Source: Terrisporobacter vanillatitrophus (GTDB taxonomy: Bacteria > Bacillota > Clostridia > Peptostreptococcales > Peptostreptococcaceae). Taken from it: a DNA stretch of 64,000 bases. The DNA is taken from NCBI RefSeq assembly GCF_051148895.1, contig NZ_CP154625.1, positions 3,951,704 through 4,015,703 on the forward strand. Reading direction: 5' to 3'. The notes beneath the pieces were generated by a model. That model saw only the letters and a program-made list of their open reading frames with translations. It was not told the origin of the DNA and made no database searches. Of the stretch, positions 17,695 through 25,712 are shown piece after piece. How positions within the stretch are numbered: position 1 is the stretch's first letter; every line of letters begins with the position of its first letter. A program made the translations under genes and the position numbers.

Positions 17695-18060
17695 CTAATA
17701 TTATTAATTATTTCTTGTATTAATAATAAACTTTCTCTTTCTATTTCTTCAATATAATTGTGAATATAAATTCCATTTCCACAAGCATATACTTTTTCCT
17801 TTGAAGTCATATTATAATGTATTCCAACCATCTATAAGAATTTTTCTGCCTGGTATAATATTATCCCTAGCAAAAATTTTCTTTGCCATTCCTACAGTAT
17901 ATATGCCTGCCCATCTGCTTCTTACCATAGCTACAACTTTTCTAGATTCTTCTTTTAACTATGCCTAAAGATATTATTATAGAATTTATTATTTCTCATT
18001 CAGTGACAAATTCACATTTGCATATTATTTTACCATAAGCAGGGTTTGAATATACTATTT
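17695..18060 (-). pseudogene. Remnants of a FAD/NAD(P) oxidoreductase operon
   Basis: Three minus-strand fragments in broken frames can be read. The upstream one (around 18000-18050) gives NPAYGKIICKCEFVTE, like the BFD-type [2Fe-2S] C-terminus of FAD-dependent oxidoreductases related to GlpA/LhgO. The middle one (about 17835-17940) gives RSRWAGIYTVGMAKKIF and NIIPGRKILIDG, like the region of the partner NAD(P)/FAD-oxidoreductase around its second Rossmann fold. The last (about 17700-17810) gives KVYACGNGIYIHNYIEE, like the C-terminal CGNVxYVHD region of that same protein. The pieces are in the order of the usual two-gene operon with large internal deletions, frameshifts and stops, so the locus is dead. 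Confidence 0.7.
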
Positions 18061-18125
18061 GCTCTTTTTAATATATCTAATTAATATTTTTATCCTATGG
18101 TATAATTAATATGGGAGTTGATATT

Positions 18126-18494
18126 ATGTTTTTTATTGGTGGTATTTCCAATGGAGAAAAGAAGCTAGATTATATTCAAACTATGGTTTGTCCCATGTGT
18201 GGTTCCTTTGGTAGAATGGAAGTTTATATGACTTACATGTGTTTTAGCCTTTTCTTTATTCCCATTTTTAGATGGAATAAAAAATACTATGTTAAAAACA
18301 CTTGTTGTAATAGTATTTATATTTTAAATGATGAATTGGGAGTAAAAATAAGTAGGGGAGAAAGCATACTAATTTCAGAAAATGATTTGCAATTAGTAAA
18401 CTATAATCAACCTACTATAAATAGATGCTCAAGTTGTGGATACATAGGTAACGACGATTTTCAATATTGCCCTAAATGTGGACAAAAACTATAA
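18126..18494 (+). CDS. Zinc-ribbon protein
   Basis: A 122-residue protein with two zinc-ribbon-like cysteine groups: CPMCGS near residue 26, and a C-terminal ribbon C-SSCGYIG...YCPKCGQKL. The middle (FSLFFIPIFRWNKKYYV) is hydrophobic and could form one short membrane segment, as in other zinc_ribbon_15-type proteins. I use the ATG at 18126, which has GGGAG eight bases upstream; the ATG at 18111 overlaps that site. Function unknown. It stands alone on the plus strand next to a decayed locus and shares its terminator with the histidine kinase gene. Confidence 0.78.
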   Translation: MFFIGGISNGEKKLDYIQTMVCPMCGSFGRMEVYMTYMCFSLFFIPIFRWNKKYYVKNTCCNSIYILNDELGVKISRGESILISENDLQLVNYNQPTINRCSSCGYIGNDDFQYCPKCGQKL

Positions 18495-18502
18495 AGTTTA
18501 AT

Positions 18503-18557
18503 AAAAAATATAATGAACTATTGAACTTATTAAGCTCAATAGTTCATTATATTTTTT
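18503..18557. terminator. Bidirectional terminator, zinc-ribbon gene and histidine kinase gene
   Basis: Perfect 22-bp stem centred at 18530 (core ATAATGAACTATTGA) with an 11-nt loop and A/T flanks, between convergent genes. Confidence 0.93.
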
Positions 18558-18558
18558 A

Positions 18559-20325
18559 TTATATAGAGTATACATCTGAAAACTCTATATTACACTTATC
18601 TATCTTAGAATGATCCTCTATGGAGTGAACCATTACTTCTTCACTATATATTGTTTTTATAGGAATATAAAAAATAAATTCTACTCCAGATTCAACCTCT
18701 GTATTTAACCAAATTTCTCCATCATGCATTTCTACCAAACTCTTAACCAAATATAAACCGATTCCGCTACCTTCACTGCTACGTCTTAAGTGATTATCAA
18801 CTTGTACAAATCTATTAAATATCTTTTTAGAGTCTTCTTGCGATATAGATGGACCATTATTTCTTAAATGGACAAATAGTTTACTTTCTTCATGGTTTAC
18901 TTTTATATCAATTTCAATTTGCCCATCTTCACCTGTAAATTTAAGTGAATTAGAAATTAGGTTTAAAATTATTTTTTCCATAGCATCAGGATTACATGCC
19001 AAAACTATTTCTTCCTCTTCTGTATCAAAGGTTATGCTTTTATTTTTGTTTTTTATATAGTCTGCTGTAGATAAAACTATATCTTCAATAACATTAACTA
19101 TATTATGGTTAGTCATTTGTAATTTTTCATATTTATTATCAATTTTTGTGGTATCTAAAATATTATTTACAAGTCTCAATACTCTATATCCATTTTGTCT
19201 CAATGTTTTTAAGTATTTAATTGTCTTTTCTCTATCTAAATTTATTTCATTATCTTCCATAGATGATATTAGTAGTTTTGCAGTCATCAAAATAATATTT
19301 ATAGGTGTTCTAAATTCGTGAGACATATTTTCTAAAAAATTTACTTTTATCATTTCCGCATCTATAGCTTCTTCCAACTTTTCATTTTCACTTTGTAAAT
19401 ATTTAGCTCTTTCTTCAAATTTAATTAGTCTATGTCTTAATTTATTTTTAAATTCTATATTTATAATTAGTCTACTAATTTGTATACATAAATCATTTAT
19501 AACTTCATCATAAACATTTGTGTATTTTGCATCATTTTCATAATATACGTACATTAATCCTATAAAGTCTTCTTTGCACCTTAAAGGAAATATTTTAAGT
19601 TTTGATTGGGATTCTATTTTGCTTCCTTCAATATAATTTTTCTTGAATATAAGGTTTAAGTCATCTCCCACATTAATATCTAATTTATCTCTGTATAATT
19701 TAGAAAATACATTATGATCTATAGGAATTTTAACATTTTCACAAAATATATTATTTTTATTGCAACTCAAATAGTTCTTCAAATTATCGCAATTTTTATC
19801 CAGCAAAAATAAGCTTATGCTTGTACTTTTTATCATTGAACCTAAATTATTTAATATCTTATATATGGATTGGGTATATTCCACATGCTCCAACTCTTCC
19901 ATATTGCTAATAAACAAATTTTCTAATTCCTCGTTAATTTTTTTACTATAGCTGTATTCATTTGAAAATCCACTTATAAATTTTACATTTTTATTTTCAT
20001 CTGTTATAGGAAATTTATATACTCTATAAAATTCATCCTCATCACTATAATATTCGTGCTCATAAAATAAGGCTCTTTTCTCTTCTAAAACTATTTTATC
20101 TGCATCATCACATTTATCACTAAACTCTTTAGGTCTAATTTCTTTATCCGACTTTCCTATTATATCCTTTTTATCTAGACCTATTTTATTAGCACCCCTT
20201 TTATTTATATAAACATATTTCCCATCTTTATCTTTCAGCCAAACTTCATGAGGTATGTGCTCTAACATGCATTCTAAATCCTCTATTGTATATAATCTTT
20301 GGTTAATTTGAGATTTTTTGTCCAT
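18559..20325 (-). CDS. Orphan PAS-GAF sensor histidine kinase
   Basis: A 588-residue kinase with no membrane segment, so it is probably cytoplasmic. Domains in order: PAS (about 10-130; HEVWLKDKDGKYVYINK, then ISGFSNEYS), a GAF-like region (about 150-295), a coiled coil (about 300-330), HisKA with the phospho-acceptor H336 in ENMSHEFRTP, and HATPase_c with N-box LNLISNSLKF and G-box GSGIGLYLVKSL. No receiver domain and no adjacent response regulator gene. In clostridia such orphan PAS kinases can feed phosphate to Spo0A or other regulators, but nothing here shows the partner. Start: ATG at 20325 behind GGAGAGG. The ATG at 20340 would place that site inside the gene. Confidence 0.9.
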   Translation of the reverse strand: MDKKSQINQRLYTIEDLECMLEHIPHEVWLKDKDGKYVYINKRGANKIGLDKKDIIGKSDKEIRPKEFSDKCDDADKIVLEEKRALFYEHEYYSDEDEFYRVYKFPITDENKNVKFISGFSNEYSYSKKINEELENLFISNMEELEHVEYTQSIYKILNNLGSMIKSTSISLFLLDKNCDNLKNYLSCNKNNIFCENVKIPIDHNVFSKLYRDKLDINVGDDLNLIFKKNYIEGSKIESQSKLKIFPLRCKEDFIGLMYVYYENDAKYTNVYDEVINDLCIQISRLIINIEFKNKLRHRLIKFEERAKYLQSENEKLEEAIDAEMIKVNFLENMSHEFRTPINIILMTAKLLISSMEDNEINLDREKTIKYLKTLRQNGYRVLRLVNNILDTTKIDNKYEKLQMTNHNIVNVIEDIVLSTADYIKNKNKSITFDTEEEEIVLACNPDAMEKIILNLISNSLKFTGEDGQIEIDIKVNHEESKLFVHLRNNGPSISQEDSKKIFNRFVQVDNHLRRSSEGSGIGLYLVKSLVEMHDGEIWLNTEVESGVEFIFYIPIKTIYSEEVMVHSIEDHSKIDKCNIEFSDVYSI

Positions 20326-20475
20326 ATTCCTCTCCTTCAATACTTTTATATACTCCCTCTTTATTATACATTATTGTAGACTACAAGCTTATTATTTAAA
20401 TAATACCAAAATACTAATTTTATAAAAAGACTCTATTTTCATTATTTATATATATTTAATTATTTTTTTGAAAAT

Positions 20476-20511
20476 AAAATAAGAACTAGATTTAACTCTA
20501 GTTCTTATTTT
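20476..20511 (-). terminator. Terminator after the PhnA-like gene
   Basis: 15-bp stem AAAATAAGAACTAGA and complement with a 6-nt loop and T-rich sequence following on the minus strand. Confidence 0.88.
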
Positions 20512-20514
20512 ATA

Positions 20515-20856
20515 CTATGCTTTTTTTACAACGCTTGATTTTAGTTTCATAGCTCCAAAACCATCTATTTTACATTCTATGTCATGTCCATCAGTAGCAT
20601 CAGGAACTAAACGTATACTTTTAACTTTTGTTCCTATTTTTATAGAAGATGAAGATCCTTTTACTTTAAGGTCTTTTATTACTGTTACAGCATCCCCATC
20701 ATTTAATATATTTCCGTTTGCATCTTTTATTACATTTTCTTCTACAACTTCTTCTGTTTGAGGCCATTCATGAGCACATTCTGGACAAACATATAAAGTT
20801 CCATCTTCATAAGTATATTCTGAATTACATTTAGGGCAATTCGGATAATTTTCCAT
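20515..20856 (-). CDS. PhnA/YjdM-family zinc-ribbon protein
   Basis: A 113-residue YjdM (formerly PhnA) family protein. The N-terminal zinc ribbon reads CPKCNSEYTYEDGTLYVCPEC, and the C-terminal SH3-like barrel contains DANGNILNDGDAVTVIKDLKVKG. The family was named for alkylphosphonate use but is not a demonstrated phosphonatase, so the role is unknown. The start is set at 20856 because AGAGAGG lies ten bases before it. The upstream alternative at 20886 has no such site. Monocistronic with its own terminator. Confidence 0.9.
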   Translation of the reverse strand: MENYPNCPKCNSEYTYEDGTLYVCPECAHEWPQTEEVVEENVIKDANGNILNDGDAVTVIKDLKVKGSSSSIKIGTKVKSIRLVPDATDGHDIECKIDGFGAMKLKSSVVKKA

Positions 20857-21028
20857 AATATTATTTCCTCTCTTTCTTATGTCCAATTCTTAAAATAGAA
20901 TTTTTCATTATATAGCAGCTTTATAGCCTTTCATATTGTATCATATTTTTATGACTTAACAATATACATATATATAATTAGTTTATCTATTTTATAATTT
21001 TTTATATGGTATTCTACATTAAATAAAA

Positions 21029-21057
21029 AAAAGAGAGGAATTATTTCACTCTCTTTT
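21029..21057 (-). terminator. Terminator of the PTS-transketolase-transaldolase operon
   Basis: AAAAGAGAG / CTCTCTTTT stem with an 11-nt loop followed by at least seven T on the minus strand, 10 bp after the transaldolase stop codon. Confidence 0.9.
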
Positions 21058-21066
21058 ATCTTAACG

Positions 21067-21714
21067 CTATTTTCCAAATGCTGCTTCATAATCCTTAACG
21101 AATTTTTCTATTCCGCTTGTAGTTAATGGGTGATTAAACATTTGGTTATATAGTTTATATGGTATTGTCGCTATATGAGCACCCGCTAAGGCACTTTCAT
21201 GTACATGCATTGGATGTCTTATACTTGCTGATATTATTTCTGTTTGTATATTGTGTATTTGGAATATTTCACTTACTTGTGAAATTAAATCTATTCCTAC
21301 CGTTCCTATGTCATCTAATCTTCCTACAAATGGACTTACATAAGTTGCACCAGCTCTTGCAGCCATTAATGCTTGTACTGCTGAAAATATTAATGTTACG
21401 TTAGTTTTTATTCCATTTTGAGATAATATTTTTACTGCTTTTAATCCTTCTTTACACATTGGTAATTTTATTACTATGTTTTCATGTATTTTAACTAATT
21501 CTTCTGCTTCTTTAACCATTTCATTGCATTCTAGAGCAATTACTTCTGCACTTATTGGTCCATCAACTATTTCTGTTATTTCTTTCATTGCAGAAACTAT
21601 ATCTCTACCTTCTTTTGCAATTAATGAAGGGTTAGTTGTAACGCCACATATAACACCTAATTCTGCAATTTCTCTTATTTCTTCTATATTTGCTGTATCT
21701 ATGAATAATTTCAT
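21067..21714 (-). CDS. tal: Transaldolase, small TalC/MipB type
   Basis: A 215-residue class I aldolase of the fructose-6-phosphate aldolase/transaldolase TalC family. It opens with MKLFIDTANIEEI and contains VTTNPSLIAKEG, and the Schiff-base lysine is K83 in IVIKLPM. It transfers dihydroxyacetone units between sedoheptulose-7-phosphate and glyceraldehyde-3-phosphate, or cleaves fructose-6-phosphate in the FSA branch, which cannot be told apart by eye. It is the last gene of the sugar operon, 18 bp after the transketolase C-terminal subunit, completing a non-oxidative pentose-phosphate set. Confidence 0.92.
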   Translation of the reverse strand: MKLFIDTANIEEIREIAELGVICGVTTNPSLIAKEGRDIVSAMKEITEIVDGPISAEVIALECNEMVKEAEELVKIHENIVIKLPMCKEGLKAVKILSQNGIKTNVTLIFSAVQALMAARAGATYVSPFVGRLDDIGTVGIDLISQVSEIFQIHNIQTEIISASIRHPMHVHESALAGAHIATIPYKLYNQMFNHPLTTSGIEKFVKDYEAAFGK

Positions 21715-21732
21715 TTGCTATTTCTCCCCAAA

Positions 21733-22659
21733 TTATCTAACTATATTTTTTACTGTTTCTTTTATATTTTCCACTGTTAATCCATGTTTTTCTAATAGAG
21801 CATCTGGACTTCCTGATTCTCCAAATACATCTTGTACACCAATCTTTTTAACTACTGTTGGTGCATTTTCACAAACTACAGCAGATACTCTATCTCCTAA
21901 ACCACCTATAATTGAGTGCTCTTCAACTGTAACTATTCCTTTTGTTTCTTTTGCTGCCTTTATTATTATTTCTTCATCTATAGGTTTAATTGTAGCCATA
22001 TTAATAACTCTTGCATTTATGCCTTCTTCTTTAAGCTCTTTTGCTGCTTTTAATGATTTGTGAACCATTATTCCAGTTGATATTATGGCAACATCATCAC
22101 CAGCCATAAGTTCATTCCCTTTACCTATTTGGAAATCATATTCATCAGTATATATATCATCTAAAGCTATTCTTCCAAATCTTAAGTAAACTGGTGCGTC
22201 TATTTCTGCTGCTGCTTTAACACACTTACAAGCTTCTATATCATCTGCTGGAGATAACACCACCATATTAGGAAGTGAACACATAAGTGCTATATCTTCT
22301 ATCGCTTGATGAGATCCTCCATCTGGTCCTACAGTTATTCCTGCATGAGTTGCTGCTATTTTTACATTAGCTTTTGGATAGCATACTGAGTTTCTTATCA
22401 CTTCAAAAGCTCTTCCTGCTGCAAATACTGCAAATGTTGTAGTAAATGGAACTTTACCTGTACTAGCAAGTCCTGCTGCCATTCCAATCATATTTTGTTC
22501 TGCTATTCCAACATTAACAAATCTATCTGGATATGCTTTAGCAAACATTTCTGATTTAGTAGCTTTTGATAAATCCGCTTCTAAAACTACTATATCTTCT
22601 CTTTCTTTACCTAATTCTACTAATGTAGCTCCATACGATTCTCTAGTTGCTCTTTTCAT
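21733..22659 (-). CDS. Transketolase, C-terminal subunit
   Basis: The 308-residue chain corresponds to the pyrimidine-binding and C-terminal domains of transketolase. It starts RATRESYGATLVELGKERED and holds the conserved catalytic Glu region in NVGIAEQNMIGMAAGLA (about 52-68). It pairs with the separate thiamine-pyrophosphate subunit encoded just upstream, 11 bp away. Split transketolase is common in clostridia and archaea, so this is not a broken gene. Together they move two-carbon units between pentose, heptose and triose phosphates. Context points to processing of sugar phosphates brought in by the upstream PTS. Confidence 0.93.
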   Translation of the reverse strand: MKRATRESYGATLVELGKEREDIVVLEADLSKATKSEMFAKAYPDRFVNVGIAEQNMIGMAAGLASTGKVPFTTTFAVFAAGRAFEVIRNSVCYPKANVKIAATHAGITVGPDGGSHQAIEDIALMCSLPNMVVLSPADDIEACKCVKAAAEIDAPVYLRFGRIALDDIYTDEYDFQIGKGNELMAGDDVAIISTGIMVHKSLKAAKELKEEGINARVINMATIKPIDEEIIIKAAKETKGIVTVEEHSIIGGLGDRVSAVVCENAPTVVKKIGVQDVFGESGSPDALLEKHGLTVENIKETVKNIVR

Positions 22660-22670
22660 CTAAACTCCCC

Positions 22671-23483
22671 CTATCCTATAATCTCCTCTATAGCTTGCTT
22701 AGTTTGATTTTCATTTGGTGCTGCACCATGCCAAGCTACATTATCTTCCATGAAAGAAACGCCCTTACCTTTTACAGTATTAGCTATTATACAAGTAGGT
22801 TTATTTTTTGTAGACTCTGCATTGTAAAATGCTTTTTCTAACTCTTCAAAATCATGACCATTACATTCAACCACATTCCATCCAAAATTAACTATTCTTT
22901 CTTTTAAATTATCATTTGGCATTATTTCACTTGTTCTGCCATCTAATTGAATTTTGTTATTATCTATGATAGCTACTAAATTATCTAATTTGTATTTATT
23001 AGCTGCCATCATAGCTTCCCATACTATTCCTTCTTGAATTTCCCCATCACCAAGAGCCACATATACTCTTCCATCTGATTCATTCATTTTATATCCTAAA
23101 GCTATTCCGCAAGCATTTGACATACCTTGTCCTAAGGAACCTGTTGATATGTCTACGCCTGGACATTTTTTTGCATCTGGGTGACCTTGAAGTATAGAAC
23201 CTAATTGTCTTAAATTATTTAACTCTTCTTTATCAAAAAATCCTTTTTTTGAAAGTGTTGCATAAAGCGCTGGCGCTGCATGGCCTTTACTTAATACAAA
23301 TCTATCCCTATCATCTGCCTTTGGATTTTTCACATCCACATTCATTTTTTCAAAATAAAGATATGTTAATATATCTATAACAGAAAGAGATCCTCCTGGA
23401 TGTCCTGAACCTGCCTTATTTATCATTTGAATAATATCTTGTCTTAATTCTTTTGATATTTTTAATAAATTTTCTTTGTTCAT
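22671..23483 (-). CDS. Transketolase, N-terminal subunit
   Basis: The 270-residue subunit carries the thiamine-pyrophosphate domain. Motifs include AGSGHPGGSLSVIDIL (24-39), SKGHAAPALYATL (67-79) and the GDGE...NN TPP-binding signature, seen as VALGDGEIQEGIVWEA and IIDNNKIQLDG. It functions as a heterodimer with the downstream C-terminal subunit. A strong terminator-like hairpin separates it from the upstream EIIC gene, so the enzyme genes may be transcribed at lower level than the transporter or from an additional promoter. Confidence 0.93.
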   Translation of the reverse strand: MNKENLLKISKELRQDIIQMINKAGSGHPGGSLSVIDILTYLYFEKMNVDVKNPKADDRDRFVLSKGHAAPALYATLSKKGFFDKEELNNLRQLGSILQGHPDAKKCPGVDISTGSLGQGMSNACGIALGYKMNESDGRVYVALGDGEIQEGIVWEAMMAANKYKLDNLVAIIDNNKIQLDGRTSEIMPNDNLKERIVNFGWNVVECNGHDFEELEKAFYNAESTKNKPTCIIANTVKGKGVSFMEDNVAWHGAAPNENQTKQAIEEIIG

Positions 23484-23520
23484 CTAACCGTCCCTCCTTA
23501 ATTATCCTGATTTTGGGTAT

Positions 23521-23553
23521 AAAAATTGAGGAATAATAAATTCCTCAATTTTT
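23521..23553 (-). terminator. Intercistronic terminator between EIIC and transketolase genes
   Basis: 14-bp perfect stem AAAAATTGAGGAAT with a 5-nt loop; the last five bases of the 3' arm are T on the minus strand. It lies just after the EIIC stop codon and 38 bp before the transketolase start, inside what otherwise looks like one operon. Confidence 0.85.
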
Positions 23554-23558
23554 ATATA

Positions 23559-24929
23559 TTAAGCTATTCCTTCAGCTTTATTTTCTTCTTTATTTTTAGA
23601 CATAGCACTTATAACAACTAGTAATGCAAATATTCCTACTAAAACTGCTGTTAATCCATTTCCACCTATAAATTCTTGAATTTTCCCTAAGAATATACCT
23701 GCAACACCAAAGTCTGCATCTGAGAATGTAGAGTTTGCAAATCCTAAGTTACCAAGCACAGGTAATAATGCTATTGGTAAGAATGATATTAATATACCAT
23801 TTGCAAATGATCCTATTATTGCTCCTCTTCTACCACCAGTTGAGTTACCAAATACTGCTGCAGTTGCTCCACAGAAGAAATGAGGTACAACACCTGGTAT
23901 TATCATTATTAATCCTAAAGCACCCATAATCGCCATTGAAACTACTCCTCCTAAGAATGAGAATATAAATCCTATCAACACTGCATTTTGTGCATATGGG
24001 AAAACTATTGGACAATCTAGAGCTGGTTTTGAATTTGGAACTAGTTTACTTGATATACCTTTAAATGCTGGTACTATTTCATTAAGAACTAATCTAACAC
24101 CATTTTGGATTAATATGAATCCTGCTGCAAATGTTAATGCTTGAATTAGTGCAAATACTAAGAAGTTGTCTCCACCTGATAATTTTGTTTCAACAAATTC
24201 TGGTCCTGCTGCTATTGCAACTATAACATAAAGAATTAACATTGTTATTGAAACTGATACTACTGAATCTCTTAAGAAACTTAAAGATTTTGGAACTTTC
24301 ATTTCTTCAGTTGATTTAGAATTTTTACCAACAACTTTTCCTATTAATGCTGATAATGCATATCCAGTTCCTGAAAAATGTCCCATTGCTACTGAATCAT
24401 TTTTAGTTATTTTTTTCATAAAAGGTTGTAACATTGCTGGTGATAATACCATTATTAAACCTAAAGCTAGTGAGCCTGTGAATATTAATTGTACTCCACT
24501 CATTCCACCTGATGCTAATATAACAGCTATCATGCAAGCCATAAATAAAGTATGATGTCCTGTTAAGAATATATATTTAAATTTAGTAAATCTTGCTATT
24601 ATTATGTTTGCTACCATACCAAATGCCATTATCAAGGCTGTCGATGTACCAAATTCATCTATAGCCATTGCAACTATTGCTTCGTTATTTGGTATAACAC
24701 CTGATATTTTAAATCCTTCTTCAAACATTACACCAAATGGTTCTAATGATCCAACTATAACTCCTGCTGCTGCACTAATTACAACAAATCCAACCATTGC
24801 TTTTAAAGTTGATTTTATTATTGTATCTACAGGCTTCTTTTGAAGCAACAAACCTATTAAAACTATAATACCTACTAATACTGCTGGTTCAGATATAAAA
24901 TCTACTAGCACTTTTAAAAATCCTGTCAT
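23559..24929 (-). CDS. ulaA: PTS ascorbate-type transporter subunit IIC
   Basis: A 456-residue membrane protein of the UlaA (AG-superfamily PTS EIIC) type with about ten to eleven hydrophobic segments. Landmarks include PAVLVGIIVLIGLLLQKK at the N-terminus, FLTGHHTLFMACM near 140, LIQNGVRLVLNEIVPAFKG near 273, and GVVPHFFCGATAAVFGNSTGGRRGA near 344, the conserved substrate region. It would import L-ascorbate or a related sugar while phosphorylating it. No ulaD/E/F-type ascorbate-breakdown genes follow; transketolase and transaldolase do, so a pentose or pentitol substrate is an equal possibility. The symbol shows family only. Confidence 0.87.
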   Translation of the reverse strand: MTGFLKVLVDFISEPAVLVGIIVLIGLLLQKKPVDTIIKSTLKAMVGFVVISAAAGVIVGSLEPFGVMFEEGFKISGVIPNNEAIVAMAIDEFGTSTALIMAFGMVANIIIARFTKFKYIFLTGHHTLFMACMIAVILASGGMSGVQLIFTGSLALGLIMVLSPAMLQPFMKKITKNDSVAMGHFSGTGYALSALIGKVVGKNSKSTEEMKVPKSLSFLRDSVVSVSITMLILYVIVAIAAGPEFVETKLSGGDNFLVFALIQALTFAAGFILIQNGVRLVLNEIVPAFKGISSKLVPNSKPALDCPIVFPYAQNAVLIGFIFSFLGGVVSMAIMGALGLIMIIPGVVPHFFCGATAAVFGNSTGGRRGAIIGSFANGILISFLPIALLPVLGNLGFANSTFSDADFGVAGIFLGKIQEFIGGNGLTAVLVGIFALLVVISAMSKNKEENKAEGIA

Positions 24930-24956
24930 TTTAACTTCACCTCATTCTAATTTTTA

Positions 24957-24971
24957 GTAAAACGTTTTTAC
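24957..24971. promoter_or_regulatory. Palindrome upstream of the EIIC gene
   Basis: GTAAAACGTTTTTAC, a nearly symmetric AT-rich sequence around a central CG, 28 bp before the EIIC start. It resembles LacI/CcpA-family operators but does not fit the cre consensus well, and it lies within the operon. A candidate only. Confidence 0.3.
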
Positions 24972-24985
24972 AACTATTATTTTTC

Positions 24986-25009
24986 ACCCTTTTATTTATA
25001 AAAAAGGGT
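24986..25009 (-). other. Hairpin between EIIB and EIIC genes
   Basis: ACCCTTTT / AAAAGGGT stem with an 8-nt loop, just after the EIIB stop. No T run follows on the minus strand, so it looks more like an mRNA-stabilising or processing hairpin than a terminator. Confidence 0.45.
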
Positions 25010-25016
25010 ATATCAA

Positions 25017-25292
25017 TTAAACTCCTATTTTATCTTGTATTTTAGCTTTTAATTCATCTTTATCTAATAAAGAATCTAACACTATTAATTCTGGTAAGTG
25101 ACTAGCACTATCTGCTAAATCTGCACCAGTTACGAATATATCTGCATCTCCTGCTGTTACATCTGCTAATGAAGTATGGCTAGCTTCATATTGATCAGCT
25201 ACACCTAATTCATTTAATACATCTGTTATATTCATTTCTACCATAAAACTTGATCCTAATCCTGATCCACAAACTGCCATTATTTTTTTCAT
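25017..25292 (-). CDS. ulaB: PTS ascorbate-type transporter subunit IIB
   Basis: A 91-residue EIIB of the lactate/ascorbate-type fold. The phospho-acceptor is C8 in MAVCGSGLGSSFM, followed by the P-loop-like GSGLGSS. It receives phosphate from the EIIA encoded 1 bp upstream and passes it to the sugar bound to EIIC. Normal length for the family. The tight spacing to the EIIA gene (stop and start almost touch) suggests translational coupling. Confidence 0.9.
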   Translation of the reverse strand: MKKIMAVCGSGLGSSFMVEMNITDVLNELGVADQYEASHTSLADVTAGDADIFVTGADLADSASHLPELIVLDSLLDKDELKAKIQDKIGV

Positions 25293-25293
25293 A

Positions 25294-25695
25294 TTAAAAT
25301 ACCTCCATTAATTGTTCTTCTGTTTCTACCTTTAGTAAATTGTTAAATTTATCTTTATTCATACATACATCTGCAATTTTTCTCATAAGCCCTAAATGTG
25401 ACTTATTATCTTTTGCTGATAATGTAAAGAATACTCTAACTGTTTTTCCCATAAAATCTACTGGTTCATTTAATTTTATAATACATAGTCCTTCCTCAAT
25501 AGCTCCATCCTCTGGTCTAGCATGAGGCATACATATATCTTCTGCTATGCAAAAATATGGCCCAAACTCTTCTATTTTATTTACTATTGCATCGTAATAT
25601 CTACTTTCAACTACTCCCTCTGCTTCTAACATATCACATGATATTTTTATAGCATCCATGTAGTTATCTACTTTGTCTAATATTTTTACTAACAT
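25294..25695 (-). CDS. ulaC: PTS fructose/ascorbate-type subunit IIA
   Basis: The 133-residue protein is an EIIA of the mannitol/fructose (PTS_EIIA type 2) fold. The phospho-acceptor is H58 in ICMPHARPEDGA. It is shorter than full EIIA-Mtl (about 145) but intact in the core. It takes phosphate from HPr and hands it to the EIIB. It follows the PRD regulator by 17 bp; that regulator ends in its own EIIA-like domain, so the two are separate proteins and not a split gene. Confidence 0.9.
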   Translation of the reverse strand: MLVKILDKVDNYMDAIKISCDMLEAEGVVESRYYDAIVNKIEEFGPYFCIAEDICMPHARPEDGAIEEGLCIIKLNEPVDFMGKTVRVFFTLSAKDNKSHLGLMRKIADVCMNKDKFNNLLKVETEEQLMEVF

Positions 25696-25712
25696 TTTTG
25701 TTTCTCCCTTAG

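Noticed and set aside
21476..22063. 195-codon plus-strand frame opposite the transaldolase and transketolase genes.
   Set aside because: It spans two recognised genes on the other strand and has no ribosome-binding site or family motif.
24957..24971. A perfect CcpA cre site before the EIIC gene.
   Set aside because: The palindrome around ACGT is real, but the outer TG and CA positions do not fit the cre consensus, so it is listed only as an unspecified palindrome.
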